Assembly: GCF_000376785.1 (NCBI RefSeq)
Contig: NZ_AQXX01000119.1
Location: 1 to 64,000 of the forward strand
Source of the DNA: Hahella ganghwensis DSM 17046
GTDB taxonomy: Bacteria > Pseudomonadota > Gammaproteobacteria > Pseudomonadales > Oleiphilaceae
Reading direction: 5' to 3'
Length of the DNA: 64,000 bases
Part shown: piece by piece, positions 17,638 to 25,942 of the stretch
Position numbering within the stretch: the stretch's first letter is position 1
Layout: the number at the start of each line of letters is the position of its first letter
Position numbers and translations under genes: made by a program
The notes under the pieces: generated by a model
Seen by the model: only the letters and a program-made list of their open reading frames with translations
Told to the model about the DNA's origin: nothing
The model's database searches: none

Positions 17638-19044
17638 TTATCCTTGTGCCGTTGTTTTCGGCTTCATGATGCTCAAACCTTTCAGCAGGTTGAGGGCTTC
17701 CCGAAGTTGAAAATCTTTCGCGATGATTTCCTGGGTTGCCGAGTTGTCTGAGTTTTCAGAATTGCCAGAATCACCCTCGGAACCATTTAACAAATGTCCT
17801 GAAAGGTCAGCCTCTTTAAAGACGGGTTGCGATTCAAGTTCTGTAATGGTCGCGCGCTGAACTTTGATGTCAGGGACAATTCCCAGTGCCTGGATCGAGC
17901 GTCCGCTGGGGGTAAAGTAGCGGGCAGTCGTCAGTTTCAGGCCATATTCTTCATCAAGCGGCAGAACGGTCTGAACACTGCCTTTACCGAAACTTTCTGT
18001 TCCGAGAATGACGGCTCTGTGGTGATCCTGCAGAGCGCCGGCCACAATTTCAGATGCAGAAGCTGATCCGCCGTTCACCAACACCACGACCGGAGCGCCT
18101 TCAATTTTGTCGCCGGGAGTCGCTGTGAATCTGAGTTTGGAGCTCTTGATGCGCCCGTCTGTGTAAACGATCAGACCTTCATCCAGCAGTGCATCGGATA
18201 CTTCAACAGCCGCCTGGAGAACGCCTCCCGGGTTGTTGCGAAGATCAAGGATCACGCCTTTCAGACCACTGGGGTTGTCTTCTTTCAGTCTTTCCAGGGC
18301 CCGACCAAATTCAGCACCGGTCTGTGCCTGGAATTGGGTGATGCGCACATAGCCAAAGCCTGGTTCCAGGGTGAGGTTTTTCACGCTGGTCACTCTGATT
18401 ACGTCCCGCAATACTTCGATGTCGGTAGGCGTATCAGAATTTCGCTTTACCACGGTCAGTTTGATCGGCGTCCCTGGTTTGCCGCGCATTTTGCTGACGG
18501 CTTCTTCTAACGACATGCCTTTTACGGACTTGTCATCCAACTTGATGATCAGGTCTCCGGCTTCGATACCGGCCTTTTGTGCAGGCGTATCATCGATAGG
18601 AGCAATGACCTTGATAAAGCCATCCTCTAATCCGACTTCGATGCCAAGTCCCCCGAATTCTCCGGTCGTAGACTCCTGGAGATCATCGAAGGCGCTTGGT
18701 TCAAGGTAGGAGGAATGAGGATCTAGCCCGGAAAGCATGCCCCGGATGGCGTTGTTGAGGAGTGTGGTATCGTCAACGTCTTCCACATAGGCTTTCTTGA
18801 TACGGTCAAAAACTTCGGCAAACTTGCGCAGGTCGTCCAGGGGAAGTTGGGCCGCCGGCAGTTGTGTCGCCTGCGGGGCGTTGTCGGCCTGTTCGGTATT
18901 GGCTGTGTTCGCAGGATCTTCTGCCCAGGCACCATAAGGTAAGGTTAAGGCAAGTACAGCCCCTGCGATCGTCAATCTTTTCACTCTAGATACCACTCTT
19001 TTCGTTGATTTCCTGTCGCATCGTCTCAGGACGAAGCCCTTCAC
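17638..19044 (-). CDS. ctpA: Carboxyl-terminal processing protease (S41 family, CtpA-type)
   Basis: A periplasmic serine protease with a PDZ domain. The N-terminus is a long signal peptide (hydrophobic core LTIAGAVLALTLPYGAWA). The PDZ domain covers about 132-200 (GGLGIEVGLEDGFIKVIAP). The catalytic Ser327 lies in NGGSASASEIV and the general-base Lys354 in ESFGKGSVQ. The gene starts with a GTG overlapping the envC stop by four bases (GTGA), so translation is probably coupled; an internal GTG at residue 22 would give a shorter signal. In relatives such proteases trim cell-wall hydrolases. Confidence 0.93.
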   Translation of the reverse strand: MKGFVLRRCDRKSTKRVVSRVKRLTIAGAVLALTLPYGAWAEDPANTANTEQADNAPQATQLPAAQLPLDDLRKFAEVFDRIKKAYVEDVDDTTLLNNAIRGMLSGLDPHSSYLEPSAFDDLQESTTGEFGGLGIEVGLEDGFIKVIAPIDDTPAQKAGIEAGDLIIKLDDKSVKGMSLEEAVSKMRGKPGTPIKLTVVKRNSDTPTDIEVLRDVIRVTSVKNLTLEPGFGYVRITQFQAQTGAEFGRALERLKEDNPSGLKGVILDLRNNPGGVLQAAVEVSDALLDEGLIVYTDGRIKSSKLRFTATPGDKIEGAPVVVLVNGGSASASEIVAGALQDHHRAVILGTESFGKGSVQTVLPLDEEYGLKLTTARYFTPSGRSIQALGIVPDIKVQRATITELESQPVFKEADLSGHLLNGSEGDSGNSENSDNSATQEIIAKDFQLREALNLLKGLSIMKPKTTAQG

Positions 19045-20195
19045 TTAAGCCACTTTGTGGGGCTATCCGGTTTTCCTTTATGCCGTATCTCAAAGTATAG
19101 CCCGCTTTCCTGCTGTCCACCGCTGTTTCCGGCGCTGGCAATCAGTTCGCCGCTATTTACCCAATCCCCGGTATCCTTAAGAAGAGCCTGATTGAAGCCA
19201 TAGAGACTCATGTAGCCGTCGCCATGGTCAATGATCATGAGCAGGCCGAACCCTCTGAGCCAGTCGGAAAAGACGACACGTCCATGGTGGACTGCCTTGA
19301 CTGGTGAGTTAACCGGCACGGAAAAAAAGACGCCCGGCATTCTGTAGCTTTTGCCTCCGGCGGAACGGCCGAAATTCCTTTGCAATTTTCCGGATGTTGG
19401 CCAAGGTAATTTAGCACGGAGTTTGGCAAAAGGCACCGAATCCTGAGTTAACTCTAAGTTAGATATGGTTTTTTCGACTTCCTGAACAAGTGTTTCGAGC
19501 TGTTGACGGTCCTTTTCCATGCGAACCAGTTCATTTTTCTTGTAGCTGAGGCTTTTAGTCAGTTTAGCCAGGGTTATGGCTCTGTCCTTTCTTTGTCCCT
19601 CAAGCCCTTCGCGTGCTTTGGCCAGGTTGTTGCGGTAGCTGATCAGCTCCTGGTTACGTTCCAGAATGCCGGCCCGTGTCTGTTTCAGCTTATCAATGGT
19701 TTCCCGATACTCGTCAATCTGCTCGCCCCGGGCTTTATTCAGATAGCTGTAGTAGCTCATCAGCCTCTGCAGTCTTAGCGGGTCTTCAGCGTTTAACAGC
19801 AACTTGATGCCTTGTTCCTGTCCCATGGCATAGGCGGCCCGGATCTGTTTGCCCAGCAGGGCCTGCTGCTGGTTGAGGGAGGAGAGATGTTCTTTTTCTT
19901 CTGATTCCAGCTTTTTGATGTTGTCTTCAGTGACACGGATATCGCCTTCAATGGCATTGATCTCGCGGACTTTTGTCTGGATCTTTTCTTCTGTGGCACG
20001 CAGGTCTTTTTCCAGTTGGCTTTGCTCGCCACTGGCATCATCAATCCAGGTCTGTAGCTTGGAAATGTTCTGTTTCAGTGCATCAAGCTTTTGTTGCTGC
20101 AGCTCATGATCTTCCCAAGGGTCAGTAGCTGAATCCACCGGCAGACTGATACTCAGGCAGAGAAACAATAGACAATGGCGAAATGACAACTGCAT
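19041..20195 (-). CDS. envC: EnvC-type murein hydrolase activator (LytM domain)
   Basis: A signal peptide (MQLSFRHCLLFLCLSISL) is followed by two long coiled-coil stretches (about residues 25-240) and a C-terminal LytM/M23 domain. The zinc ligands of active M23 peptidases are not conserved (the HxH position reads YFEIR), as in EnvC, which activates amidases at the septum rather than cutting peptidoglycan itself. The ATG at 20195 is chosen because it begins the signal peptide; the frame is open for 42 more codons upstream without family sequence. It overlaps the downstream protease gene. Confidence 0.9.
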   Translation of the reverse strand: MQLSFRHCLLFLCLSISLPVDSATDPWEDHELQQQKLDALKQNISKLQTWIDDASGEQSQLEKDLRATEEKIQTKVREINAIEGDIRVTEDNIKKLESEEKEHLSSLNQQQALLGKQIRAAYAMGQEQGIKLLLNAEDPLRLQRLMSYYSYLNKARGEQIDEYRETIDKLKQTRAGILERNQELISYRNNLAKAREGLEGQRKDRAITLAKLTKSLSYKKNELVRMEKDRQQLETLVQEVEKTISNLELTQDSVPFAKLRAKLPWPTSGKLQRNFGRSAGGKSYRMPGVFFSVPVNSPVKAVHHGRVVFSDWLRGFGLLMIIDHGDGYMSLYGFNQALLKDTGDWVNSGELIASAGNSGGQQESGLYFEIRHKGKPDSPTKWLK

Positions 20196-20317
20196 GAGAG
20201 AGTAACAACAATACCGGTAATGTTCGTGGGATAAGGAGTCAGGTTGTGTCGGTGGGAGTATAGAGGAGTTTGCAGGTAATGAGCAAAAGGGAGTATCAGA
20301 AGAAGATTGTGGCATAA

Positions 20318-20354
20318 CCAAACTTCCCCGATTTGGAAACCGGGGAGAGTTTGG
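20318..20354 (-). terminator. Hairpin after gpmI
   Basis: An imperfect stem (CCAAACTTCCCCG with CGGGGAGAGTTTGG) lies 12 bases downstream of the gpmI stop on the minus strand, followed by TTAT. It could terminate or attenuate transcription between gpmI and envC. Confidence 0.4.
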
Positions 20355-20365
20355 ATGCGGGTCGA

Positions 20366-21910
20366 TCAGGAAGCCTGAATCAGGGATTCGCCGGTCATTT
20401 CCTCGGGTTTATCAATATCCATTAAAGCCAGCAGTGACGGAGATACATCGCAGAGACTGCCGTTATCCTTTAAGGATATTTTTTCTGGGCCAATGTAGAC
20501 CAGTGGAACGGGCCCGGTGGTATGTTGAGTGTGAGGGTGGCCATTCTCATCGACCATTTGCTCGGCATTACCGTGATCAGCGGTGATCAGGCATTGTCCG
20601 CCCACTTCGTTCAATGCATCGGATACTCGCTGCAGGCATTGATCCAAAGCTTCGGCAGCCTTGATTGCCGCATCATAGTTTCCTGTGTGCCCGACCATGT
20701 CGCCGTTGGCAAAGTTGCAGACAATCAGGTCATAGTGGCCGGATTTGATGGCTTCAACCAACTTGTCTGTCACTTCCGGCGCACTCATTTCGGGCTTGAG
20801 ATCATAAGTGGCCACATCTGGAGAAGGTACCAGCACCCGGTCTTCACCCTTATATTCTGCTTCCTGGCCTCCGCTGAAGAAGAATGTCACGTGGGCATAC
20901 TTCTCGGTCTCGGCAATACGCAGCTGGGTTTTACCGATATTGGACAGGTATTCGCCGATACCATTGACCAGTGTTGAGGGTGGGTAAGCGCAGGTGGTTT
21001 TGATGTCTGCCGCGTATTCCGTGAGCATGACAAAATCAGCCAGCTGTGGCTGGGTAGCGCGTTCGAAGCCGCTGAAATCCGAGTCGACAAACGCTCGAGT
21101 CAGTTCTCTGGCGCGGTCCGGGCGGAAATTCATGAAGATAACGCTGTCACCGTCTTTGATGTAAGCGTCAGCTTCGCCTTCGGCCTGGATTCGGGTCGCT
21201 TTGACAAACTCATCGTCTTCTCCGCGCTCGTAAGCGGCAGACAGAGCCTGTTCTGCGGACTCGGCGGAAAATTCGCTTTTGCCTTGTGTCAGTAAGTCGT
21301 AAGCCTGTTGCACGCGATCCCAGCGATTGTCGCGATCCATGGCGAAGTAGCGTCCAACAACTGAGGCTACCCGGCCACAGCCCAGATCTGCCAGTAGTCT
21401 GGAAGCTTTTTCCAAAGAGGGGGCGGCGCTGCGAGGAGGGGTGTCCCGGCCGTCCAGAAATGCGTGGATATAAACTTCTTGGGCGCCCCGGGCTTGTGCC
21501 ACACGGCAGATTTCAAAGATATGTTCTTCGTGGCTGTGAACGCCACCGGGGGAAAGCAAGCCTAGAATATGTACGGCTTTACCAGCTTTGGTTGCCTGAT
21601 CAATTGCGTTCGTCAGGGCTGGCTGGGTGGCAAAGGTTCCTTCGGCGATATCTTTATTGATTCGGGTGTAATTCTGGTAAACGATGCGTCCTGCGCCGAG
21701 GTTCATGTGACCAACCTCAGAATTTCCCATCTGACCTTCTGGCAGGCCGACCGCCATTCCTGAAGTGTGAATCAGGGTGTGTGGCTGCTCTTTCCAGATT
21801 TTGTCCCAGAATGGGGTGTTTGCGTGGGCGATGGCGTTATTGTCGAGTTCTTCTCTGTGGCCCCAGCCGTCCAGTATAAAGAGGGCAGTTGGTACGCGTT
21901 TGTCTGTCAT
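20366..21910 (-). CDS. gpmI: 2,3-bisphosphoglycerate-independent phosphoglycerate mutase GpmI
   Basis: Interconverts 3- and 2-phosphoglycerate in glycolysis and gluconeogenesis with two manganese ions. Metal ligand Asp14 (FILDGWG), the phosphoserine nucleophile Ser64 ([17 protein letters not shown]), [13 protein letters not shown] and late [10 protein letters not shown] motifs are intact. The 514-residue length is typical. It is followed by envC-ctpA-deacetylase on the same strand, a common neighbourhood. Confidence 0.97.
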   Translation of the reverse strand: MTDKRVPTALFILDGWGHREELDNNAIAHANTPFWDKIWKEQPHTLIHTSGMAVGLPEGQMGNSEVGHMNLGAGRIVYQNYTRINKDIAEGTFATQPALTNAIDQATKAGKAVHILGLLSPGGVHSHEEHIFEICRVAQARGAQEVYIHAFLDGRDTPPRSAAPSLEKASRLLADLGCGRVASVVGRYFAMDRDNRWDRVQQAYDLLTQGKSEFSAESAEQALSAAYERGEDDEFVKATRIQAEGEADAYIKDGDSVIFMNFRPDRARELTRAFVDSDFSGFERATQPQLADFVMLTEYAADIKTTCAYPPSTLVNGIGEYLSNIGKTQLRIAETEKYAHVTFFFSGGQEAEYKGEDRVLVPSPDVATYDLKPEMSAPEVTDKLVEAIKSGHYDLIVCNFANGDMVGHTGNYDAAIKAAEALDQCLQRVSDALNEVGGQCLITADHGNAEQMVDENGHPHTQHTTGPVPLVYIGPEKISLKDNGSLCDVSPSLLALMDIDKPEEMTGESLIQAS

Positions 21911-22327
21911 GGTCCGTCTTACTCCGAAAAATTAAAATCATTTTCTCAACCATTTCATTTTTCTTATCGTTGGTAGTGATGAGTGTGTTTGTTCAGATGT
22001 GATATCAATAATCAGCTAAAGGCCCCGGAATACATAGGCTCTGTCTAGTGTCTGAATAAAACTTTGCAGAGCCAGGGTATTTTACCCAGATTAAGAGGGA
22101 ATGTCCTGATCAGTTCAATTGTCTCTTTGTATGATATCGATAGCCGGTAAGCAGATCAGAGGGCAATTCGCCTCTATTTGTCAGTAATGACAGTAACCGG
22201 ATTTATCTGCGAGGAGATGCAGTCTGTCACTTTTATGGGTTATTAAATAGGGTTTAAGCCTTGTGGGAGCTTCTGAATCCGGGGCGTGGTGTGTATAATG
22301 CCCGGGATTTTTACTGTGGAAGAGGTT
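21911..22327. other. Divergent intergenic region between gpmI and the rhodanese gene
   Basis: No gene is seen in these 417 bases. A TATAAT at 22294-22299, 29 bases upstream of the rhodanese ATG, is a likely -10 element; the -35 (TTCTGA, 17 bases upstream) is poor. Confidence 0.45.
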
Positions 22328-22744
22328 ATGGAGAAGTTTCTATTTTTTGCGATGGATCATTGGATCCTCAGCTCGTTATTTGTGGCGTTGGTGGTAGCGT
22401 TGATTATTACCGAGCGTATGCGTGGCGGGAAAGCGGTGACTCCTCAGCAGGCTGTGATGATGCTGAACAAAGAGCAGGCTGTGGTGGTAGACGTTCGTGA
22501 CAAGAAGGAAACTTCCGAGGGTGTGATTCGCGGCTCTGTTCTCATACCTTTCAGCTCTTTGAAAGAGCGCGCCTCTGAACTTGAGAAGCACAAAGACAAA
22601 ACCATCATCATTGCGGATAAGATGGGGCAGCACTCCAGTATGGCGGTGCGTACTCTGACTGGAGCTGGTTTTACCAATGTCCAGCGCCTTTCAGGCGGTG
22701 TCGTTGAATGGAAAAACGCCAATCTTCCTCTGGCTAAGAAGTAA
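22328..22744 (+). CDS. Membrane-anchored rhodanese-like protein (YibN type)
   Basis: The N-terminal membrane anchor (residues 10-28) is followed by one rhodanese domain (AVVVDVRDKKETSEGVIRGSVLIPFSSL ... GGVVEWKNANLPL). The active-site loop that should carry the catalytic Cys reads IIADKMGQHSS, so sulfurtransferase activity by the usual mechanism is unlikely. The ATG at 22328 with AGAGG upstream is preferred over an earlier in-frame ATG. It precedes grxC and secB, the order seen in E. coli (yibN-grxC-secB). Confidence 0.88.
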   Translation: MEKFLFFAMDHWILSSLFVALVVALIITERMRGGKAVTPQQAVMMLNKEQAVVVDVRDKKETSEGVIRGSVLIPFSSLKERASELEKHKDKTIIIADKMGQHSSMAVRTLTGAGFTNVQRLSGGVVEWKNANLPLAKK

Positions 22745-22841
22745 ACAGCTTGATTCCGGTTGAATTGCCTAATCCGCAATTTGGAAACTTAGGTGCTTGA
22801 TTGGAAATGTAAGAGTCAGAGAGCCAGATTGGAAAGAAGTA

Positions 22842-23105
22842 ATGTCTCAGATTAAACCCGTAACCATTTACACGACTCAGTTCTGTCCTTATTGTATTCG
22901 GGCCAAGCGTTTGCTGGAGTCAAAAGAGGTTGGCTTTGAGGAAATCAAAGTGGACTTTGATCCTCCCAAGCGTGGCGAAATGATGGAGCGGAGCGGGCGA
23001 CGCACAGTTCCACAGATCTGGATTGGCGATCAGCATATTGGTGGCTGCGACGAATTGTACGCACTGGAGAGAACCGGGAATCTGGATGCGGTTCTGGTAG
23101 AATAA
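22842..23105 (+). CDS. grxC: Glutaredoxin 3 GrxC
   Basis: An 87-residue dithiol glutaredoxin with the CPYC active site (Cys15, Cys18), the conserved TVPQIWIG cis-Pro motif and GGCDEL glutathione-binding segment. It reduces disulfides using glutathione. The ATG at 22842 is chosen on family length. It lies 97 bases after the rhodanese gene and is followed by a terminator. Confidence 0.95.
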   Translation: MSQIKPVTIYTTQFCPYCIRAKRLLESKEVGFEEIKVDFDPPKRGEMMERSGRRTVPQIWIGDQHIGGCDELYALERTGNLDAVLVE

Positions 23106-23179
23106 CCGGAATCCAAAATAGCAGGGCGAAACATCTTTCCGGTGTCTTGTCTATGAAATCTGCACAATAAACTTTTAAT

Positions 23180-23200
23180 ACGTTCGTTATGAACGTTTTT
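23180..23200 (+). terminator. Short terminator after grxC
   Basis: ACGTTC pairs with GAACGT over a 5-base loop and runs straight into a TTTTT tract. The stem is short and AT-rich, so strength is uncertain. Confidence 0.5.
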
Positions 23201-23208
23201 GAATTAAA

Positions 23209-23252
23209 CGAATTATCGTGTATTGAAACCCGAATTATCGAGTATTGAAACC
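23209..23252 (+). repeat. Two direct 22-bp repeats upstream of secB
   Basis: Two adjacent copies of a 22-base unit (starting CGAATTATCG and ending GTATTGAAACC) differ at one base. They end 12 bases before the secB ATG. They could be a recent duplication in the leader or a regulatory element; each copy is one turn longer than two helical turns. Confidence 0.75.
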
Positions 23253-23264
23253 TAAGGTAAGCTC

Positions 23265-23747
23265 ATGGCTGAAGAACAGAACGCACAACAACCCAAATTT
23301 GCATTGCAGCGCATCTACCTGAAGGACCTGTCCTTTGAGTCACCTAATGCTCCTGCAACTTTCCAACAGGAATGGAAACCTCAGGTCAATATGGATCTGA
23401 ACACTGAGAACAAGCAACTGAGCGAAAATCAGTGGGAAGTGATCCTGACTCTGACGATTACAGCCAAAGTCGATGACAAGTCTGCTTTCCTGGTCGAAAT
23501 TCAGCAGGCAGGTGTATTCCTGATTGAAGGCCTGAATCCTCAGCAACTGGCTCAGACGCTGGGAGCATTCTGTCCCAACCTGTTATTCCCATATGCCCGT
23601 GAAACTGTGGACACGATGGTTGTGAAAGGCAGCTTCCCTGCACTGATGTTGCAACCGGTCAACTTTGACGCTATTTATGCAGAGGCTGTTCGCCGTAAGC
23701 AGCAAGCTGCTGCAGGTGAAGAGGCGGCAGAAGCGCCTAAGCACTGA
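23265..23747 (+). CDS. secB: Protein-export chaperone SecB
   Basis: A cytosolic tetrameric chaperone that keeps precursors unfolded and delivers them to SecA. The 160-residue protein matches the family throughout ([19 protein letters not shown], the [14 protein letters not shown] strand, [36 protein letters not shown]). A ribosome binding site (TAAGGTAAGC) precedes the ATG. Located behind grxC as in E. coli. Confidence 0.97.
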   Translation: MAEEQNAQQPKFALQRIYLKDLSFESPNAPATFQQEWKPQVNMDLNTENKQLSENQWEVILTLTITAKVDDKSAFLVEIQQAGVFLIEGLNPQQLAQTLGAFCPNLLFPYARETVDTMVVKGSFPALMLQPVNFDAIYAEAVRRKQQAAAGEEAAEAPKH

Positions 23748-23805
23748 TATCTGTAAGCGGCTCTGTAGCTATTGCAGGGCCGCTCATCCTTTCAGCATAC
23801 TGTTT

Positions 23806-23896
23806 AGTTCCCAGTTCCCAGTTCCCAGTTCCCAGTTCCCAGTTCCCAGTTCCCAGTTCCCAGTTCCCAGTTCCCAGTTCCCAGTTCTCAGTTCTC
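23806..23896 (+). repeat. Heptanucleotide tandem repeat, 13 copies
   Basis: Eleven perfect copies of AGTTCCC (23806-23882) are followed by two copies of AGTTCTC (23883-23896). The array lies in the 236-base gap between secB and the L7/L12-like gene. Both strands are open through it because 7 is not a multiple of 3, but neither frame looks like a gene. Copy number is likely to vary between strains. Confidence 0.95.
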
Positions 23897-23983
23897 AGTC
23901 TTGTCGCAGCTGTCGGATAAATGCCGATACCTGAAATAGTGTCTATTATTGGAGGAGTTTTTAATCCATCTGTAGAGGCTGTT

Positions 23984-24238
23984 ATGGAAAATATTAATCC
24001 CTGGGCTGCTGGTGCTGTGGTTTTGGCTGTCATTTTGGTGTTTTTTGCCATTCGCTCGCGTGGCAAGGAAGGTGGCCAGATCAACAGAGTTGTGGTGCCT
24101 CCGGCTGATCTGGCAACGGATGAAGATATCCGCAAACTGGCCCATGGTGGTAAAAAGATTCAGGCGATCAAGCTCTACCGCGAAAAATACAATGTTGGTC
24201 TAAAAGAAGCCAAGGAAGCTGTTGAAGCGTTAGAGTAG
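23984..24238 (+). CDS. Small membrane protein with an L7/L12 C-terminal-like domain
   Basis: An 84-residue protein with one N-terminal membrane helix ([16 protein letters not shown]), a short basic linker and a C-terminal segment [28 protein letters not shown] that matches the end of the ribosomal protein L7/L12 C-terminal domain. The L7/L12 domain recruits GTPases on the ribosome; what this membrane-tethered version binds is unknown. The ATG at 23984 with AGAGG upstream is chosen; an ATG at 23921 would add 21 residues. It overlaps yaeQ by 9 bases tail-to-tail. Confidence 0.7.
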   Translation: MENINPWAAGAVVLAVILVFFAIRSRGKEGGQINRVVVPPADLATDEDIRKLAHGGKKIQAIKLYREKYNVGLKEAKEAVEALE

Positions 24239-24766
24239 CTGAGGTAATTCGACGCACACGCTGTTGTCATTATCGCTGAGCCAAAGCTGGCCGTCCTGGA
24301 TAGTGCATTGAAGATCCATCGTGCGTTGTGCCATGGCGGCAAGTTCTGCCAGGGTAGACTGACTTATTGAAAGCACCCTCAGATTATCAAACCGGGCCAG
24401 GTCATCTTTGATTTTCTGCCACCAGACGGGTGCTGCCCGATCACCGTAAGTTACGATGATCACTTCATTGGCTCGTCCACAGGCTTTTTTGATGCGGCTT
24501 TCCTCTGGAAGCCCGAGGTCAATCCACAGCTCAATCTCATCACTTAAGGACTTGATCCACAGGTCCGGTTCATCCTGGGTTGACAGGCCTTTGGTGAACT
24601 GGAGCCGTTCGTTGGCATTAAAAGCGAACACTGCCAGCCTGAGCATCATGCGTTCATCGGTTTCGGATGGATGGCGGGCCAGGGTTAGCGGAAAATCTCC
24701 GTAAAGATTCCGGTCCATATCTGCAACATGAAGAGTCGCTTTGAAAATTGTCGATTTCAGGGCCAT
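24230..24766 (-). CDS. yaeQ: YaeQ family protein
   Basis: The 178-residue protein matches YaeQ over its length (MALKSTIFKATLHVADMDRNLYGDFPLTLARHPSETDERMMLRLAVFAFNA is the family's usual start; LWIDLGLPEESRIKKACGRA and the WW-K motif follow). YaeQ has a PD-(D/E)xK nuclease-like fold and can compensate for RfaH loss in E. coli; the biochemical role is unsettled. The gene is monocistronic and convergent with the L7/L12-like gene. Confidence 0.92.
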   Translation of the reverse strand: MALKSTIFKATLHVADMDRNLYGDFPLTLARHPSETDERMMLRLAVFAFNANERLQFTKGLSTQDEPDLWIKSLSDEIELWIDLGLPEESRIKKACGRANEVIIVTYGDRAAPVWWQKIKDDLARFDNLRVLSISQSTLAELAAMAQRTMDLQCTIQDGQLWLSDNDNSVCVELPQLL

Positions 24767-24923
24767 GGAATTTAAGACTCAGGCATAGAGGTGAATGAAA
24801 TTTGTGGGGAGTCTGCCATAATAGGCGCCGTTTATACCAGCAGTCTGCTTGATGGCAAAAATCAGCAGGTTATCTGGGTCAAGTCAACGAACATTTCACA
24901 TGCAGGTAAGTCGAGACAGTACC

Positions 24924-25865
24924 ATGAAAGACGTCCTCAGAATATTTTCCGGTAATTCCAACCCTTCCCTGGCCAGGGAAATCAGTCAAAACCTTGGTAT
25001 GGAATTAAGTCCGATGGAAGTTTCCCGCTTCTCTAACGACAACCTGCACGTTCAGATTCAGGACAATGTCCGGGAGAGGGACGTTTTCATTGTGCAGTCT
25101 TTCACTCATCCGGTCAGTGATCATATCATGGAATTGATGATTGCCATTGATGCATTACGCAGTGCGTCTGCCCGCCGGATAACCGTTGTCATTCCCTATT
25201 ATTCCTATGCCCGTTCGGACAAGAAGGATGCTCCAAGAATTTCCATTACCGGTCGATTGATTGCGGACCTGCTGCAGACTGCCGGGGCGAACCGGGTATT
25301 GACCATGGACTTGCACGCAGATCAGGTACACGGATTCTTTAATATCCCCGTTGACCACCTGACAGCATTACCGCCTATGGCCGCCTACATCAAGGATCAC
25401 CACGACATCTCCAATATGGTTGCCGTTGCTACAGACGCCGGTGGTGCCAAGCGAGTTGGCAAGTTCTCCTCTTGCCTGAATGTGCCCATGGCGATTATTG
25501 ATAAGCGTCGTGTCAGTGATACGCAGGTCAAGCAGGGCGTTGTTGTTGGGGATGTGAAAGGTAAAGACGCCATTATTTTTGAAGACGAAATTTCTACTGC
25601 AGGAACGTTGATTTCCACCGTCGATACATTGTTGGCCGCCGGTGTCAGAAGTGTTCATGCGGCAGCCACCCACGGAGTGCTGTGTGGTCCGGCGATTGAG
25701 CGGATCAAGAGTTCCGGTATTGAGTCGGTGATCGTCACCAATACGGTAGATATCCCCGATGAGAAGCGCATTGATAAAATTACTCCTCTGTCTGTGGCTC
25801 CGCTGTTTGCGGAGGCTATCAAGCGCATCCACACCGGCGAAAGTGTTGGCGCTTTGTTCACCTGA
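24924..25865 (+). CDS. Ribose-phosphate pyrophosphokinase family protein (atypical PRPP synthetase)
   Basis: A 313-residue member of the PRPP synthetase family, which makes PRPP from ribose 5-phosphate and ATP. It keeps the two-domain layout: RFSNDNLHVQIQDNVRERDVFIVQS, PYYSYARSDKKDAPRISITGRLIADLL, MDLHADQVHGFFNIPVDHLTA and the PRPP loop. The loop reads EDEISTAGTL instead of the DDMIDTGGTL of E. coli PrsA, and other blocks diverge likewise, so it may be a paralogue rather than the housekeeping enzyme. It could also act in PRPP supply for a special pathway. The ATG at 24924 fits family length. A strong terminator follows. Confidence 0.88.
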   Translation: MKDVLRIFSGNSNPSLAREISQNLGMELSPMEVSRFSNDNLHVQIQDNVRERDVFIVQSFTHPVSDHIMELMIAIDALRSASARRITVVIPYYSYARSDKKDAPRISITGRLIADLLQTAGANRVLTMDLHADQVHGFFNIPVDHLTALPPMAAYIKDHHDISNMVAVATDAGGAKRVGKFSSCLNVPMAIIDKRRVSDTQVKQGVVVGDVKGKDAIIFEDEISTAGTLISTVDTLLAAGVRSVHAAATHGVLCGPAIERIKSSGIESVIVTNTVDIPDEKRIDKITPLSVAPLFAEAIKRIHTGESVGALFT

Positions 25866-25878
25866 GCAAATAAGTTTT

Positions 25879-25915
25879 CACCGGCCTGTGCGAAAGCTGG
25901 CCGGTGTTTTGTTTT
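25879..25915 (+). terminator. Rho-independent terminator after the PRPP synthetase gene
   Basis: CACCGGCC and GGCCGGTG form a perfect 8-bp stem, followed by TTTTGTTTT. Confidence 0.9.
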
Positions 25916-25942
25916 GAGACTCCCGGGCTAAAGAGGGACATT

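Noticed and set aside
20196..20321. EnvC start 42 codons further upstream
   Set aside because: It would place a signal peptide internally; the ATG at 20195 begins a normal signal sequence.
23806..23896. CRISPR-like array
   Set aside because: The repeats are contiguous 7-mers with no spacers and there are no cas genes.
23737..24135. Open frames running through the heptamer array (NWELGTG and SSQFPVP repeats)
   Set aside because: The repeat proteins are a by-product of the 7-base unit; no ribosome binding site, and they overlap secB or the L7/L12-like gene.
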